Assembly (NCBI GenBank): GCA_034620365.1
Contig: JAQGEQ010000229.1
Location: 1 to 64,000 of the forward strand
Source: Pegea sp. RAD2-039
Lineage: Eukaryota > Chordata > Thaliacea > Salpida > Salpidae
Direction: 5' to 3'
Length of the DNA stretch: 64,000 nucleotides
Below, piece after piece: positions 10,542 through 22,614 of the stretch (positions within the stretch are counted from its first letter, which is position 1; each line of letters starts with the position of its first letter). Below the pieces are notes generated by a model that worked only from the letters and a program-made list of their open reading frames with translations, searched no databases and was not told the origin of the DNA. Both the position numbers and the translations under genes were made by a program.

Positions 10542-13500
10542 CTATTTGACACAAACATCAATATGTTTAAGAAGCTTCAAATGATCTGTACAAGCGTACT
10601 CTTTATCACATCCGGGACATTTTAACATGGTCGTCGAGACATTGTCAGATATTAAACATAAATCTAAACTTCGACTAAATTGATCTGTATCAACAGGTGA
10701 AGATGGAAGACTTGGGTCTTGGTATGAAAGATACAATTTATGATTTGGTGGCCTACTTTCATCTTTCAATCTCTTCTTGTAATTTTCAGCAGATTTCTCT
10801 TCTAATTTCTTGCTGCATTTTTTACAAATATTTTCTTTCTTATCTGCTGATGTTTCTGGAGAATTCTACAAAATGTGATAAGAAATATGTTTTATGCAAA
10901 TATATAAAGCTTCAACTGACTTTGAGATTTTCTAATCTTTTTTCTAAAGATTTCACTTTGTTCTCTAAACGAGATTTCCTCGCTTCACATTTGTTCAACT
11001 TCCTTTGTTCATCTCTGAAGTCATCTAAGTAAGTCTTCAGCTGAAACAATCACGTCATCAGCGACTACGTCATCAACAACTACGTCATCAACAACTACGT
11101 CATCGACAACTACGTCATCAACGATTACGTCATCGACAACTACATCATCAACAACTGCGTCATCAACAACTGCGTCATCAACAACTGCGTCATCAACGAT
11201 TACGTCATCGACAACTACATCATCAACAACTGCGTCATCAACAACTGCGTCATCAACAACTACGTCATCAACAAATACGTCATCAACAATCATACCTCCG
11301 TCTGCAAATCTTGTAATTTGACAAATTCATCACCAATCTTATTTGCCGATTTCACATTTTCTGTTTTCTTTTCTTTCAACGTTTCAGATTTGGTGATTTT
11401 TTTTTGTTTATTGTATCTGGTTCTCCAGTGTTCAATCACCTGTTAATAAACAAAATGTAACAGAAAGTAACATAAAGTAATTTCTTGACAAATGAGAATC
11501 AAGTGAGTCTTCAGCACCTTCAACAACCAAACACAAGAATTGTTTGTAAGACAAGTTATTATTGACTTGGTGTTGGTGGTCGAGGAGTTTTTACAAGTCA
11601 AGGTGCTAGAAGCAAGTGAGTCTTCAGCACCTTCAACCACCAAACACAAGATTTGTTTGTAAGGCAAGTTATTATTGACTTGGTGTTGTTGGCCGAGGAG
11701 TTTTTACAAGTCAAGGTGCTAGAAGCAAGTGAGTCTTCAGCACCTTCAACCACCAAACACAAGATTTGTTTGTAAGGCAAGTTATTATTTACTTGGTGTT
11801 GTTGGCCGAGGAGTTTTTACAAGTCAAGGTGCTAGAAGCAAGTGAGTCATCACAGCCTTCAACAACCAAGCGCAAGATTTGTTTGTAAGACAAGTTATTA
11901 TTGACTTGGAGTTGTTGGTCGAGGAGTTTTTACAATTCAAGGTGCTAGAAGCAAGTGAGTCTTCGGCACCTTCAATCACCAAACACAAGATTTGTTTGTA
12001 AGACAAGTTATTATTGACTTGGTGGTGGTCGAGGAGTTTTTACAAGTCAAGGTGCTAGAAGCAAGTCAGTCTTCAGCACCTTCAACCACCAAACACAAGA
12101 TTTGTTTGTAAGGCAAGTTATTATTTACTTGGTGTTGTTGGCCGAGGAGTTTTTACAAGTCAAGGTGCTAGAAGCAAGTGAGTCATCACAGCCTTCAACA
12201 ACCAAGCGCAAGATTTGTTTGTAAGACAAGTTATTATTGACTTGGTGTTGTTGGCCGAGGAGTTTTTACAATTCAAGGTGCTAGAAGCAAGTGAGTCTTC
12301 GGCACCTTCAATCACCAAACACAAGATTTGTTTGTAAGACAAGTTATTATTGACTTGGTGGTGGTCGAGGAGTTTTTACAAGTCAAGGTGCTAGAAGCAA
12401 GTCAGTCTTCAGCACCTTCAACCACCAAACACAAGATTTGTTTGTAAGACAAGTTATTATTGACTTGGTGGTGGTCGAGGAGTTTTTACAAGTCAAGGTG
12501 CTAGAAGCAAGTGAGTCTTCAGCACCTTCAACCACCAAACACAAGATTTGTTTGTAAGACAAGTTATTATTGACTTGGTGGTGGTCGAGGAGTTTTTACA
12601 ATTCAAGGTGCTAGAAGCAAGTGAGTCTTCAGCACCTTCAACAACCAAACACAAGAATTGTTTGTAAGACAAGTTATTATTGACTTGGTGGTGGTCGAGG
12701 AGTTTTTACAAGTCAAGGTGCTAGAAGCAAGCGAGTCTTCAGCACCTTCAACAACCAAGCACAAGATTTGTTTGTAAGACAAGTTATTATTGACTCGGTG
12801 TTGGTGGTCGAGGAGTTTTTACAATTCAAGGTGCTAGAAGCAAGTGAGTCTTCAGCACCTTCAACCACCAAACACAAGATTTGTTTGTAAGGCAAGTTAT
12901 TATTTACTTGGTGTTGTTGGCCGAGGAGTTTTTACAAGTCAAGGTGCTAGAAGCAAGTGAGTCATCACAGCCTTCAACAACCAAGCGCAAGATTTGTTTG
13001 TAAGACAAGTTATTATTGACTTGGTGTTGTTGGCCGAGGAGTTTTTACAATTCAAGGTGCTAGAAGCAAGTGAGTCTTCGGCACCTTCAATCACCAAACA
13101 CAAGATTTGTTTGTAAGACAAGTTATTATTGACTTGGTGGTGGTCGAGGAGTTTTTACAAGTCAAGGTGCTAGAAGCAAGTCAGTCTTCAGCACCTTCAA
13201 CCACCAAACACAAGATTTGTTTGTAAGACAAGTTATTATTGACTTGGTGGTGGTCGAGGAGTTTTTACAAGTCAAGGTGCTAGAAGCAAGTGAGTCTTCA
13301 GCACCTTCAACCACCAAACACAAGATTTGTTTGTAAGACAAGTTATTATTGACTTGGTGGTGGTCGAGGAGTTTTTACAATTCAAGGTGCTAGAAGCAAG
13401 TGAGTCTTCAGCACCTTCAACAACCAAACACAAGAATTGTTTGTAAGACAAGTTATTATTGACTTGGTGGTGGTCGAGGAGTTTTTACAAGTCAAGGTGC

Positions 13501-15525
13501 TAGAAGCAAGCGAGTCTTCAGCACCTTCAACAACCAAACATAAGATTTGTTTGTAAGACAAGTTATTATTGACTTGGTGTTGGTGGTCGAGGAGTTTTTA
13601 CAATTCAAGGTGCTAGAAGCAAGTGAGTCTTCAGCACCTTCAACAACCAAGCACAAGATTTGTTTGTAAGACAAGTTATTATTGACTTGGTGTTATGGCC
13701 GAGGAGTTTTTACAAGTCAAGGTGCTAGAAGCAAGTGAGTCTTCAGCACCTTCAACCACCAAACACAAGATTTGTTTGTAAGACAAGTTATTATTGACTT
13801 GGTGTTGGTGCTCGAGGAGTTTTTACAAGTCAAGGTGCTAGAAGCAAGCGAGTCTTCAGCACCTTCAACAACCAAACATAAGATTTGTTTGTAAGACAAG
13901 TTATTATTGACTTGGTGTTGGTGGAGGAGTTTTTACAAGTCAAGGTGCTAGAAGCAAGTGAGTCTTCAGCATCTTCAACCACCACAAGATTTGTTTGTAA
14001 GACAAGTTATTATTGACTCGGTGTTGGTGGTCGAGGAGTTTGTACAAGTCAAGGTGCTAGAAGCAAGCGAGTCTTCAGCACCTTCAACAACCAAGCACAA
14101 GATTTGTTTGTATGACAAGTTATTATTGACTTGGTGTTGGTGGTCGAGGAGTTTTTACAAGTCAAGGTGCTAGAAGCAGGCGACGGCACATTATTATTGA
14201 CTTACTTCTGCAGCTTCATCAATCTCTTTGTTGAAGTTCTTCTTCAAGGAGCTAATCTCATCTTGGAGTCGCGCGACTTCTAAATCTCGGTTTTTTAACT
14301 GCGAACGGGCTTCAACAAGAAGTTTATCGAAGTGACGACGTTGTTCCATTTGTAATTGATCTTTCCAAAAACAGGGTTAAAATTGATGAAATTTAATGAT
14401 TAAATCTTCACCTGGTTTTCGTCTAACATCTGATAACTGCTCCCTGGCATGTGTCAAGTCCACTGACATTTGATTATATTGCAACAGTAAATTAGTCACA
14501 TAATTTTCACGTTCAGCATTGTAAGTTTGCCATTGTAGATTCTTCTCAAGAGCCTTGTAAGAAAAAAAGTATAAAAAATTGAAGAAAAAAATATAAGACA
14601 CTTTTTTATAAAAACTTAATTATTTGAAAACAGAATGAAATAGATAAGCTCTCTGTAAATAAAAGAAACTGAATATTGACAAGAAATAAAAGGTATTTTT
14701 AATAAATTTTGATTTTATAAAGTATATTGGTTATAAGAACATTTTAGATAAAAATTTATAAAAAGTGTAATAATAGAATTACTTAAAAATCAGTTTGAAA
14801 CTCACATCTTTTAGGTCATTTTGCAATTTTTCCAAAGTAGTTTTTTCAAGATTTTCAGAACTCAGAGAAGTAGATGGAGCTTTCTAAAAAGAATTTTTGA
14901 AAATAAAAACTAAAAATAACTTTTTATAAAAGTATCTGAGATATAAACCAAAATATAAAAAAACATAAAAAGTAATCATAATCTAATCATAATTGATAAA
15001 AAATTGTAAAAAAAATTCAGGATAAAATGTTAAAAGATTACACATAAAATTATTTCTTTATTTATGAAATAAAACTACAAATCTGAATACAAGAGAGAAA
15101 GAACTAAAGAGAACTAAAAGAAAAACGTCTCAAATAACTGAATAAACAAAATTAGAACACAGCAATTTATTCCAAAAGCTAAATTGCTAACCCTTGATTT
15201 TTATATAGGATTTGCACAAAATAAAAAAAATACAAAAGTTTGCAATAAATATTTCCAACACCAAGGAATTACAACAAAAATGTTTACTAATAAAATTGTT
15301 AAGCTTACTTATAATAATTTTCTTTAAAGTTTACAAACTGAATGAAATAAATAACAAAAAAGAATATGCTTGTTTTAGAATAAAATTAAACAATCTAAAT
15401 TTTTCTTAGTTAGTGTTTCATTCATAGTTCATTATTTGATTTATACAAATGGTTCTTACTTGTGTGAGTTGCTGAATACATTTAGATACTTGAACAGGTT
15501 CTACAGTGATTTCAGAACTTTCCAT
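10542..15525 (-). CDS. CEP55: CEP55-like midbody coiled-coil protein
   Basis: Seven coding exons join in phase: 15525-15460, 14883-14806, 14553-14412, 14360-14206, 11439-11296, 11040-10921 and 10865-10542, giving 342 residues (human CEP55 has 464). Residues 49 onward (ALEKNLQWQTYNAERENYV) match the human ALEKNQQWLVYDQQREVYV segment at the ESCRT- and ALIX-binding region. The middle is heptad-like coiled coil. The C-terminus CPGCDKEY...LLKHIDVC matches the human CPKCNIQY...LLVHVEYC zinc finger. CEP55 dimerises at the midbody and recruits TSG101 and ALIX for cytokinetic abscission. That role is family knowledge. The coiled coil between is shorter than in vertebrates. The intron between exons 4 and 5 holds a 2.7-kb minisatellite, and the next intron holds a 15-bp array. 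A short first exon (22 residues) is supported by its ATG and donor only. Confidence 0.88.
11042..11290. repeat. 15-bp minisatellite in a CEP55 intron
   Basis: About 16 copies of a 15-bp unit close to ACGTCATCAACAACT fill almost the whole intron between the exons ending at 11296 and starting at 11040. The core ACGTCATCA is the same word as the dispersed GATGACGTCATC motif, so the array looks like an expansion of it. On the minus strand it makes a spurious DDVVV reading frame. Confidence 0.95.
11485..14205. repeat. 110-113-bp minisatellite with 779-bp higher-order unit
   Basis: About 24 head-to-tail monomers carry TGTTTGTAAGACAAGTTATT, GTCGAGGAGTTTTTACAA and GAGTCTTCAGCACC. Start-to-start spacing is 113 bp for the first copies and 110 bp for variants lacking one GTT. 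Variant monomers recur with a 779-bp offset (12160 to 12939, and 12713 to 13492), indicating a seven-monomer higher-order duplication. The array fills the CEP55 intron between 14206 and 11439, and its right edge abuts the 5' splice site. Confidence 0.95.
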
Positions 15526-18500
15526 TTTTCAATTATTTTGTTAAATATTTTGAAGATTTTGCAAAACTTCAAGACAAAATTCAATACTTTAAAATTCGAT
15601 GAGACACTATAAAAACATTCACTTGTGTTGAACAAGATATGTTTTTAAATTTGGTCTTTTTATTGTAACAAAATGGCTTAATTGTAATATTACAAAAAAT
15701 AATCTTAAAAATACTATATAACTGTTAATAATTTATAACTTATAAACCAGTAGAAAAACGATTTTAAAATATATATAGCTAATTGATTAAATCTTTAATA
15801 TTCTGGCAAATTTTTGAGTTTACTTAAGACAAATTATACTTATCCAATAAATTTTCTAAATTTATTTTTGAAGGTTTAATTTCTTATTTAGGTAAAGCGT
15901 TTATGAAATAAATAAAAACTAAGATTAAGCTCTAACACGGAGTCTAATGTTAATCAGTTAGATTAAGCGACCATTTATACATAGGCTAAGATATTGAGTC
16001 TCTTTAAAACAACTGCTACGGTAAAACGCAAATAAAAAATAAAGTATAAGAAATTAAAAGTTTCTGTCAAAAATTTCGGACTTTTTATGAAAGCTCTCAA
16101 ATTCATGAAGATTTTTTTATAATTAGGATCATTTATCTAATCTATTTTATCTAAATTTTAAATTACTAGTATTTACTAGCTAACAAGCTATAAAAGATTA
16201 TTACAAATCAGTATTAAACTTAATCAATTAATCCTAATGACCGTTCTCGGCCGAAGTTGGTCCGTATTATTACTATTATTTTTATTATTGATTTTAATCA
16301 ATGAATCCTAATTCTGAGTTGTTTTAAAAGTTTTAACAAATAGGTTTTCGTTCTCAATACTCATTTCTAATATAAAGTGTGACATAAAAATGTTTAAAAG
16401 TTAATTAGAAAAAATTAATTGGTATTTTTCTTCGGCTTTGTTTAATGAAAAATTGAATTTTAAAACTTTTATAACACTTCCAAACAGAACTAGTTGCAAT
16501 AAAGCAGATATTTATCAAAACATTAATTTTTCATTCTAGTCATTACATTTGATGTGCCTTTATACTATTTATTTTTTGTATTTGCCAATGATCTCGTGTT
16601 TTAATCAACTCTTCTAAGGAAAGAAGCAATTATCAGTTTAAACAAACTTATTTAAAAAATACATAAAGATTATTTTAAATAAAAGCAAAGGTCAGCAGAA
16701 GTGATTGACTCTGCTCGAAACAGATAACCATTTTTCCTTTCTACCTTTTACATATAAAGGATTTTTTCTATTTAAAATATGCTATTTTTGATAATAATTT
16801 GTTTTATAAATAAGTTTTTTTTTTCACGTCATATACAAAATTGGTTTACGAACTTTTTATAAATCTTTTACAGAAGTTAAATTGTGTGTTTCTAATGATT
16901 CAGTCTCACTATAACTTTAATAGACAAACAAATTGTTTGACAATGTTAATGTTTTCTTTAGTATTGCTTGTTACAAATTTGTAATATCCTGTTAGATTAA
17001 CGTTATAATTATTCTTGATTTGTTGGAGCAACAAAGTATCACCAAAACTATAGCTATTTTAAATTAACTTACTTAAAAATGAAACAAAGTAACTGCCGTG
17101 AGCTCTATTTATCTCTTATTATTCATTTTAAGCTTATGTAAAATAAATCTGTGCAATATTTAAAAAATTTACTTTTATTATATTTCTAGATATTTCTAGC
17201 TATTTTAGATGAATTTTTCAACTTACTGTTTACTCTATAACTGTTGAACATTTTTTTAAAGTTTTTAATATAATAACAATTCTAATCAGTTAAAGTAGAT
17301 TGTCTTACTTAATTTACAGACTTAAATTAGTTGATGAAGGCGCCTGATTAAGTTTTTTATGTCACTATTAAGTTTATGAGATTAAAACTTGCTAAATTTA
17401 GAAAATATCTATTAATCTGTTCTGATGCATAGGCTGAATCGAAAGCTCCTTGAAAGCCTTAAATCAATCTATATTTAAAAAAGGTCGGGCTTTATATTTT
17501 TTCCATTGTAAAAATCAGAACTTAGTTAAGCTCTAAGTTTACTTATTGTATTTTATTATATTTTTTACAATTTGTTTTAAGAGTTAACCTGAATTTAATT
17601 TAAGAAATTACAATACTTCCAGCATGGTTAAATAAGCCAATAATTTCTAAATTACGTCAGCGGTAAATTAAATTTTTACAATTATCATGAAAATTGAGTT
17701 TGTAGAAGGCCTTCGCCATAAACTTGTTCTAGGATCTGTACATTTTATGGTAGGTGGATTTGCTTCCATTTTGTAATAAATTTTAATAATTTAGTTATTA
17801 AGTTAATCGATAAAATATTTATTGTCAGGTTTTCTAACTATTAAATCATTTTGAATAAGATTCTGATTCAAAGTTCAAATATATGTTTTAAGGCGGTAAT
17901 TGGTTTTAGGCGAAGCAAATTTACATCTGTATTTTTATCATGATATTTATTATTTTTTGTTTAAATTTTCTTTTAAAATATTGTGGTTAACCAACACATA
18001 ATATTTTTGCTTTTTTATATTATTAAATTACTTGACATGTAACTTTCTACAATTTGCTCAGCTGAATTTATGGGCTAACTTCTGAATTTTAACTTATTAT
18101 ATTCAGTAACATTTTATTAATCATTTATGATATTTTTTATACCCTCTTTTTACTTCAAGGTTTCTTTTAAAAATGATTTTTATTTTATAGTCAAATTATA
18201 AGTATCTTAAAATTTGCTTTTAGTTACTATTAAGTTTAGTTATTTGTATACTGGTATTTTTAGTTTGATTAGTGTTTGTATAATGGCTCTATTTATGTTT
18301 TATACATTAAAAATATTTGTATATTCAGTTTTATCTTTTTTGGTTTAGTGTGTCATATATAAAATGTTAGTTTAGAAATTTATTTTATAATATTTTTAAC
18401 ACATGGTTGTTCAATTTCAATTTTTTAGTTGTTTCTTGTAGTTTGAACTCTTTAATTTTGTATATTTAAATAATAATAAAATATATATTTATTATTGTTA

Positions 18501-18907
18501 TATTTATATATTAATATATATATATTATATTTATTATTAGGATGATTTTATAATCTCAAACTTTTGTTTTTATGTCTGTTGATTTTTTGTGATTTTTAAA
18601 ATCAAATTAATTCTATTTTATGAAAATTTTCAAAGAATTGATTTGATAGTTATTAAAACTATCTCCTCATATTTTCAATTAACTTTGTTGTAGTCTCTCC
18701 AGTCATGATGGAAACATCCAGTTAATAAGGATTTGTGTTTATCAGTTGATAAAAAGTCATCTAAATTTTGATATTTCTAAAACTTTATTAAATAATTTTA
18801 GTGATGTTAATTCTTTAAGATTTTCATATTTGTCTTTTATTTACAACTAAAGTTCCAAACTCTGTTTAAATCCCATTTTGATGTCCTTTAACAGAGATTC
18901 AGTAAAA
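15526..18907. other. Long AT-rich intergenic region between divergent genes
   Basis: CEP55 (minus) and the SR-protein gene (plus) diverge from here, so promoters of both should lie inside. I see only AT-rich sequence with A and T runs, a TATAT cluster near 18480-18535, and no TGACGTCA. An acceptor-like CTTTAACAG at about 18887-18895 suggests a 5' UTR intron for the SR gene. No coding content recognised. Confidence 0.6.
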
Positions 18908-21900
18908 ATGTCTTACCGTCAGGGTTCAGTTACTAAAGTTTATGTTGGCAACTTGGGTAACAACGCTTCCCGTTCGGAGTTGGAAGATGAATTCAGTTAC
19001 TACGGCAAGTTAGTGAGTGTGTGGGTAGCTAGGAATCCTCCTGGCTTCGCTTACATCCTGTTTGAAGATTATCGAGACGCTAAAGATGCAGTGAGAGGTT
19101 TGGATGGGAAGTAAGTCATCTACTTCAGATGTGATCTTCATCTGATGATCTTTCAACTTTCAGAATCATTTGTGATCGTCGCGTTAAAGTTGATTTATCA
19201 AATTCCTATAAACCCCGAAGTTCTCGCCCTCCTTATTATCAAGGGTCACGTGGTTACAGCATGAAGATCCCGAACAGCGAGAAGCGATGTTACAGTTGTG
19301 ATCGAATCGGACATATTTCGCGCGATTGTCCGCGTTTTCGAAGGTACTTCCGATGACCTTTACACAATTCTTTCTATTCAATAATTTCAACTTTTATCAA
19401 CCTGAGCCGGCATTTGTAAGTATTTCGATTTGGACGAAGAAGACATCGAGAAACATCGTGATGACGTCACCGAGAGCTAATTCCTTTTTATTTAAATTCT
19501 ATTTTAACCTTCAATGAAAATTTCAACGTTGAGCCTTGAACCAACCTTTCAGGGTTAGCGAGTACGATTGATTGGTTGATAGTTGAGCACAGCAGGGCGT
19601 AAGCGCGCGTCAGCACCTACTTCCTCGTCACCTTTCACCTACTTGTCATCAACAGCTAAACCAAATCTAGTAGAAGTAGGAACTTATTCCCTTTTTTACT
19701 CTCCAAACATCTACACCACGCTCTGCACGGCATCGCGCCTTTGTGATGTCATAATCGATGTTTGCGCTGGTTTGTATTTCCCCTCAACTACGTCATCACA
19801 CTTGATACGTCATCACCTGCTTCGCGCTACTTGATCACGATGTCTTCCGTCAGGTTTCGGTCACGTTCGCGATCTCGAAGACGATCGCGTTCTAATCGAA
19901 GATCTTATTCGCGATCCTCAAGTCGATCGCGGTCGCGGTCCTCGCCCAACAGTCGAAGCAGGTGAGTGATTACGTCACATCGACGACACGATGACGTCAC
20001 ACTTGTTGTTTGCAGATCGGGTTCAGCGAAAGGTCAAAGTCCATCTGATCGAAAGTGAGTCGCGAGATTGACGCAATTTGTGATGACGTCATCATCATCT
20101 TTTACAGAAGGGGCAGTCCGAGTTCGGATCGCGATAAATCAGCCAGGTGAGATGTGAACACCGATGACGTCATCATCGACTAATCGCTGTGATCTCTGTT
20201 GCAGTCCGAAGCAATCGAAAAGTCGTCGATCGCGAAGCGGAAGTCAAAGCGGCGCTGAAGCCAGCAGGTGATTATGACGTCACTTCTCATTTGCTGATGT
20301 AAATCAACCTTAAATGATTACAAACAGCCCGAAGCGGAAGCGAGATCGAAGCGGAAGTCACAGTGTTGCCAGTGACGACAGGTGATGACGTCATCTATGA
20401 TTGTACAAAATCGCTTCGAACAGCTGTTTTTGTTGCAGCCCAAAACGGAAGAGTCGAAAACGCGCGACTTTGAGTCGATCGCCTGAAGCTGATGGCGGGT
20501 GAGTGTGACGTCATGATGACCATCTGTGACGTCATTATCTCTTGTTGACAGTTCGAAGTCCAGAAGTCGGCGTTCTACAAGTCGCGACGTTTCTAGAAGC
20601 AGGTAAGTGATGACGTCACATCAGCGATTTGCGAAATTATGCAAATAACACTCTGTGACGCGCCCACCAAAATGGCGCGTTTCAATTTTTCATTTTGCAA
20701 AATTAAATCGTGTTTTCGAGACTCGATGACGTCACACTGATCATGACATCATCATGCTCGATTTACGAACAAATCTTTTTCGATTCTGAAATTGTAGCTT
20801 TATTGATGACGTCATTATTTACAGCGGCAAATTGAAGCATCGAAGACGCGATCGAAGCGGAAGTCGTAATCGCGATAACAGGTAACTACCTAATGTCGAT
20901 TTGCTGATGACGTCACTCGCGTTTGTTTGCAATCCTCAAAGACGAAGGCGCGAAAGATCGGGAAGTCGGCGATCACGTGATAGAAGCAGATCGAGGTTGG
21001 TGTGACGTCATTATTGCTATTAGCAACTGAATATGCAAATGACACTCTGTGACGTGTAAATCAGTGACACGACTCAATTTTTACATTTGCTAAATCAACT
21101 CGTCAAATTGTTGTTATGACGTCATCATCGCCACTTGTTGACGTCATTCATCTTCTTGACACAAATACTTGAATAAAATCATTTGTTCAAAACTAAATTG
21201 GACTTTTTCAAAGGTCAAAGGGCAGAAGTCGACGCGGTCATCGTCATCGAAGTGTCAGTCGTGAAAGGTAAGTGATGACGTCACATCAGCGATTTGCGAA
21301 ATTATGCAAATAACACTCTGTGACGCGCCCACCAAAATGGCGCGTTTCAATTTTTCATTTTGCAAAATTAAATCGTGTTTTCGAGACTCGATGACGTCAC
21401 ACTGATCATGACGTCATCATGCTCGATTTACGAACAAATCTTTTCGAAATTTGCAACAAAATTAAAACTTGTTTTTTGTAGAAACGGTAAAAGAAGCTAC
21501 AAGAACGGAAGTAGAAGTAGAAGCCGCGATCGAAAAAGGTTTGTTTCGTCATCACCACGTGACGTCATCAACACGAGATTGTTTTAGCGTTGAAGCAGAA
21601 GGTGGTGGCGAAGTAGGTGAAAACCATCAAGCAAATGGAAATGAAGAAGAAAAAGAAATAAATTCTACCGAAGCAGAAACCGAACCTCAACGACAAGACA
21701 ACAATAGGTTTGTTGTTGTTACTGTTGTTATTGTTACTGTTGTAGTTGTTACTGTTGTAGTTGTTACTGTTGTTGTTTGTTACTGTTGTAGTTGTTACTG
21801 TTGTTGTACTGTTGTTGTAGTTGTTACTGTTGTAATTGCTGTTGTACTGTTGTTGTAGTTGTTACTGTTGTTGTAGTTACTGTTGTTGTTTTTTGTTGTT

Positions 21901-22203
21901 GTAGTTGTTACTGTTGTTGTAGTTGTTACTGTTGTTGTAGTTGTTACTGTTGTTGTAGTTGTTACTGTTGTTGTAGTTGTTACTGTTGTTGTAGTTGTTA
22001 CTGTTGTTGTTGTTACTGTTGTTGTAGTTGTTACTGTTGTTGTAGTTGTTGTTACTGTTGTAATTGCTGTTGTTACAAATCTATGATTTTATTTCAGTCC
22101 CAGCAAAGATGAAAGTCCAATCGAAAGACTGCCTGAAAATGAAGAAATGGAGGTCGAGAAGACGGAAGATTCTTCAGTAATTGTATCTGAAGTAACTGAG
22201 TAG
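18908..22203 (+). CDS. SRSF7: SR splicing factor with zinc knuckle (SRSF7-like)
   Basis: Fifteen coding exons join in phase (414 residues): 18908-19110, 19164-19343, 19854-19961, 20016-20054, 20108-20146, 20205-20267, 20328-20381, 20439-20498, 20552-20602, 20825-20881, 20942-20995, 21214-21267, 21482-21538, 21588-21707 and 22098-22203. An RRM follows the start ([23 protein letters not shown]1-like GFAYILF), then [14 protein letters not shown], the CCHC knuckle that separates SRSF7 (9G8) from SRSF3. A long RS domain (RSRSRSRR, repeated RSGSRS) ends in an acidic tail. SR proteins bind exonic enhancers, recruit spliceosome components and aid mRNA export. I chose the ATG at 18908 over 18881 because an intron acceptor lies between them. 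All exons from 3 to 14 begin and end in phase 2. Human SRSF7 is shorter (238 residues). Confidence 0.88.
20601..20782. repeat. Duplicated intron segment, copy A
   Basis: About 180 bp starting at the 5' splice site of the intron after exon 9 of the SR gene. Nearly identical to 21266-21446, including TTATGCAAATAACACTCTGT, CACCAAAATGGCGCGTTTCA and the same TGACGTCA sites. The octamer ATGCAAAT inside is a POU-type word, noted only as a match. Confidence 0.95.
21266..21446. repeat. Duplicated intron segment, copy B
   Basis: Second copy of the 20601-20782 segment, beginning at the donor of the intron after exon 12. The copies differ by a single A/G in TCATGACRTCATCATG and a one-base T-run change before they diverge, so the duplication or conversion is recent. 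Confidence 0.95.
21709..22078. repeat. GTT-rich minisatellite in the last SR-gene intron
   Basis: Variants of GTTGTTACTGTTGTTGTA (15- and 18-bp units) fill the intron between exons 14 and 15. It directly follows the 5' splice site and lies on the sense strand, making a GU-rich intron. The Val-rich and Cys-rich ORFs across it are artefacts. Confidence 0.95.
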
Positions 22204-22614
22204 ACAGAGGAAAGGGGTGGCTTGTTGTAATTATTCGTTTAGTACATGCCATGTTTGTTTGCTTGTGTAAATACAACTACACTTAATATAAATTGTTGTC
22301 AGATAGATTCTGCAAGTTTTCAAATCTTAAAACTCGAATTTATTTCTAAACATTTTCATACAAATCAAAAATATTCTTCTAATCTATCAACTTAATTTCC
22401 TTCAAATAATTCTGTTTGAAATTTGTTGAGTCATAACTAGTTGATTTGAACTTCGATTACAAATCTAACTTCTCATCTTCAGATTCAAAGAAAACACAAA
22501 AAATAAGAAAACGATTTTTTATAAAACACAAAAATCAACACCAATAAAAGAAATGACAAATTAATATATTTCGAGGCAAGATTAGATTCAAATATTTCGA
22601 AATAAGATCAGAAG

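Noticed and set aside
11598..13899. Series of near-identical 60-codon minus-strand ORFs
   Set aside because: They are the same frame across consecutive 112-bp minisatellite monomers inside a CEP55 intron, not a gene family.
21469..22112. Val-rich and Cys-rich ORFs
   Set aside because: They run across the GTT-rich intron repeat of the SR gene and use another frame of exons 13-14.
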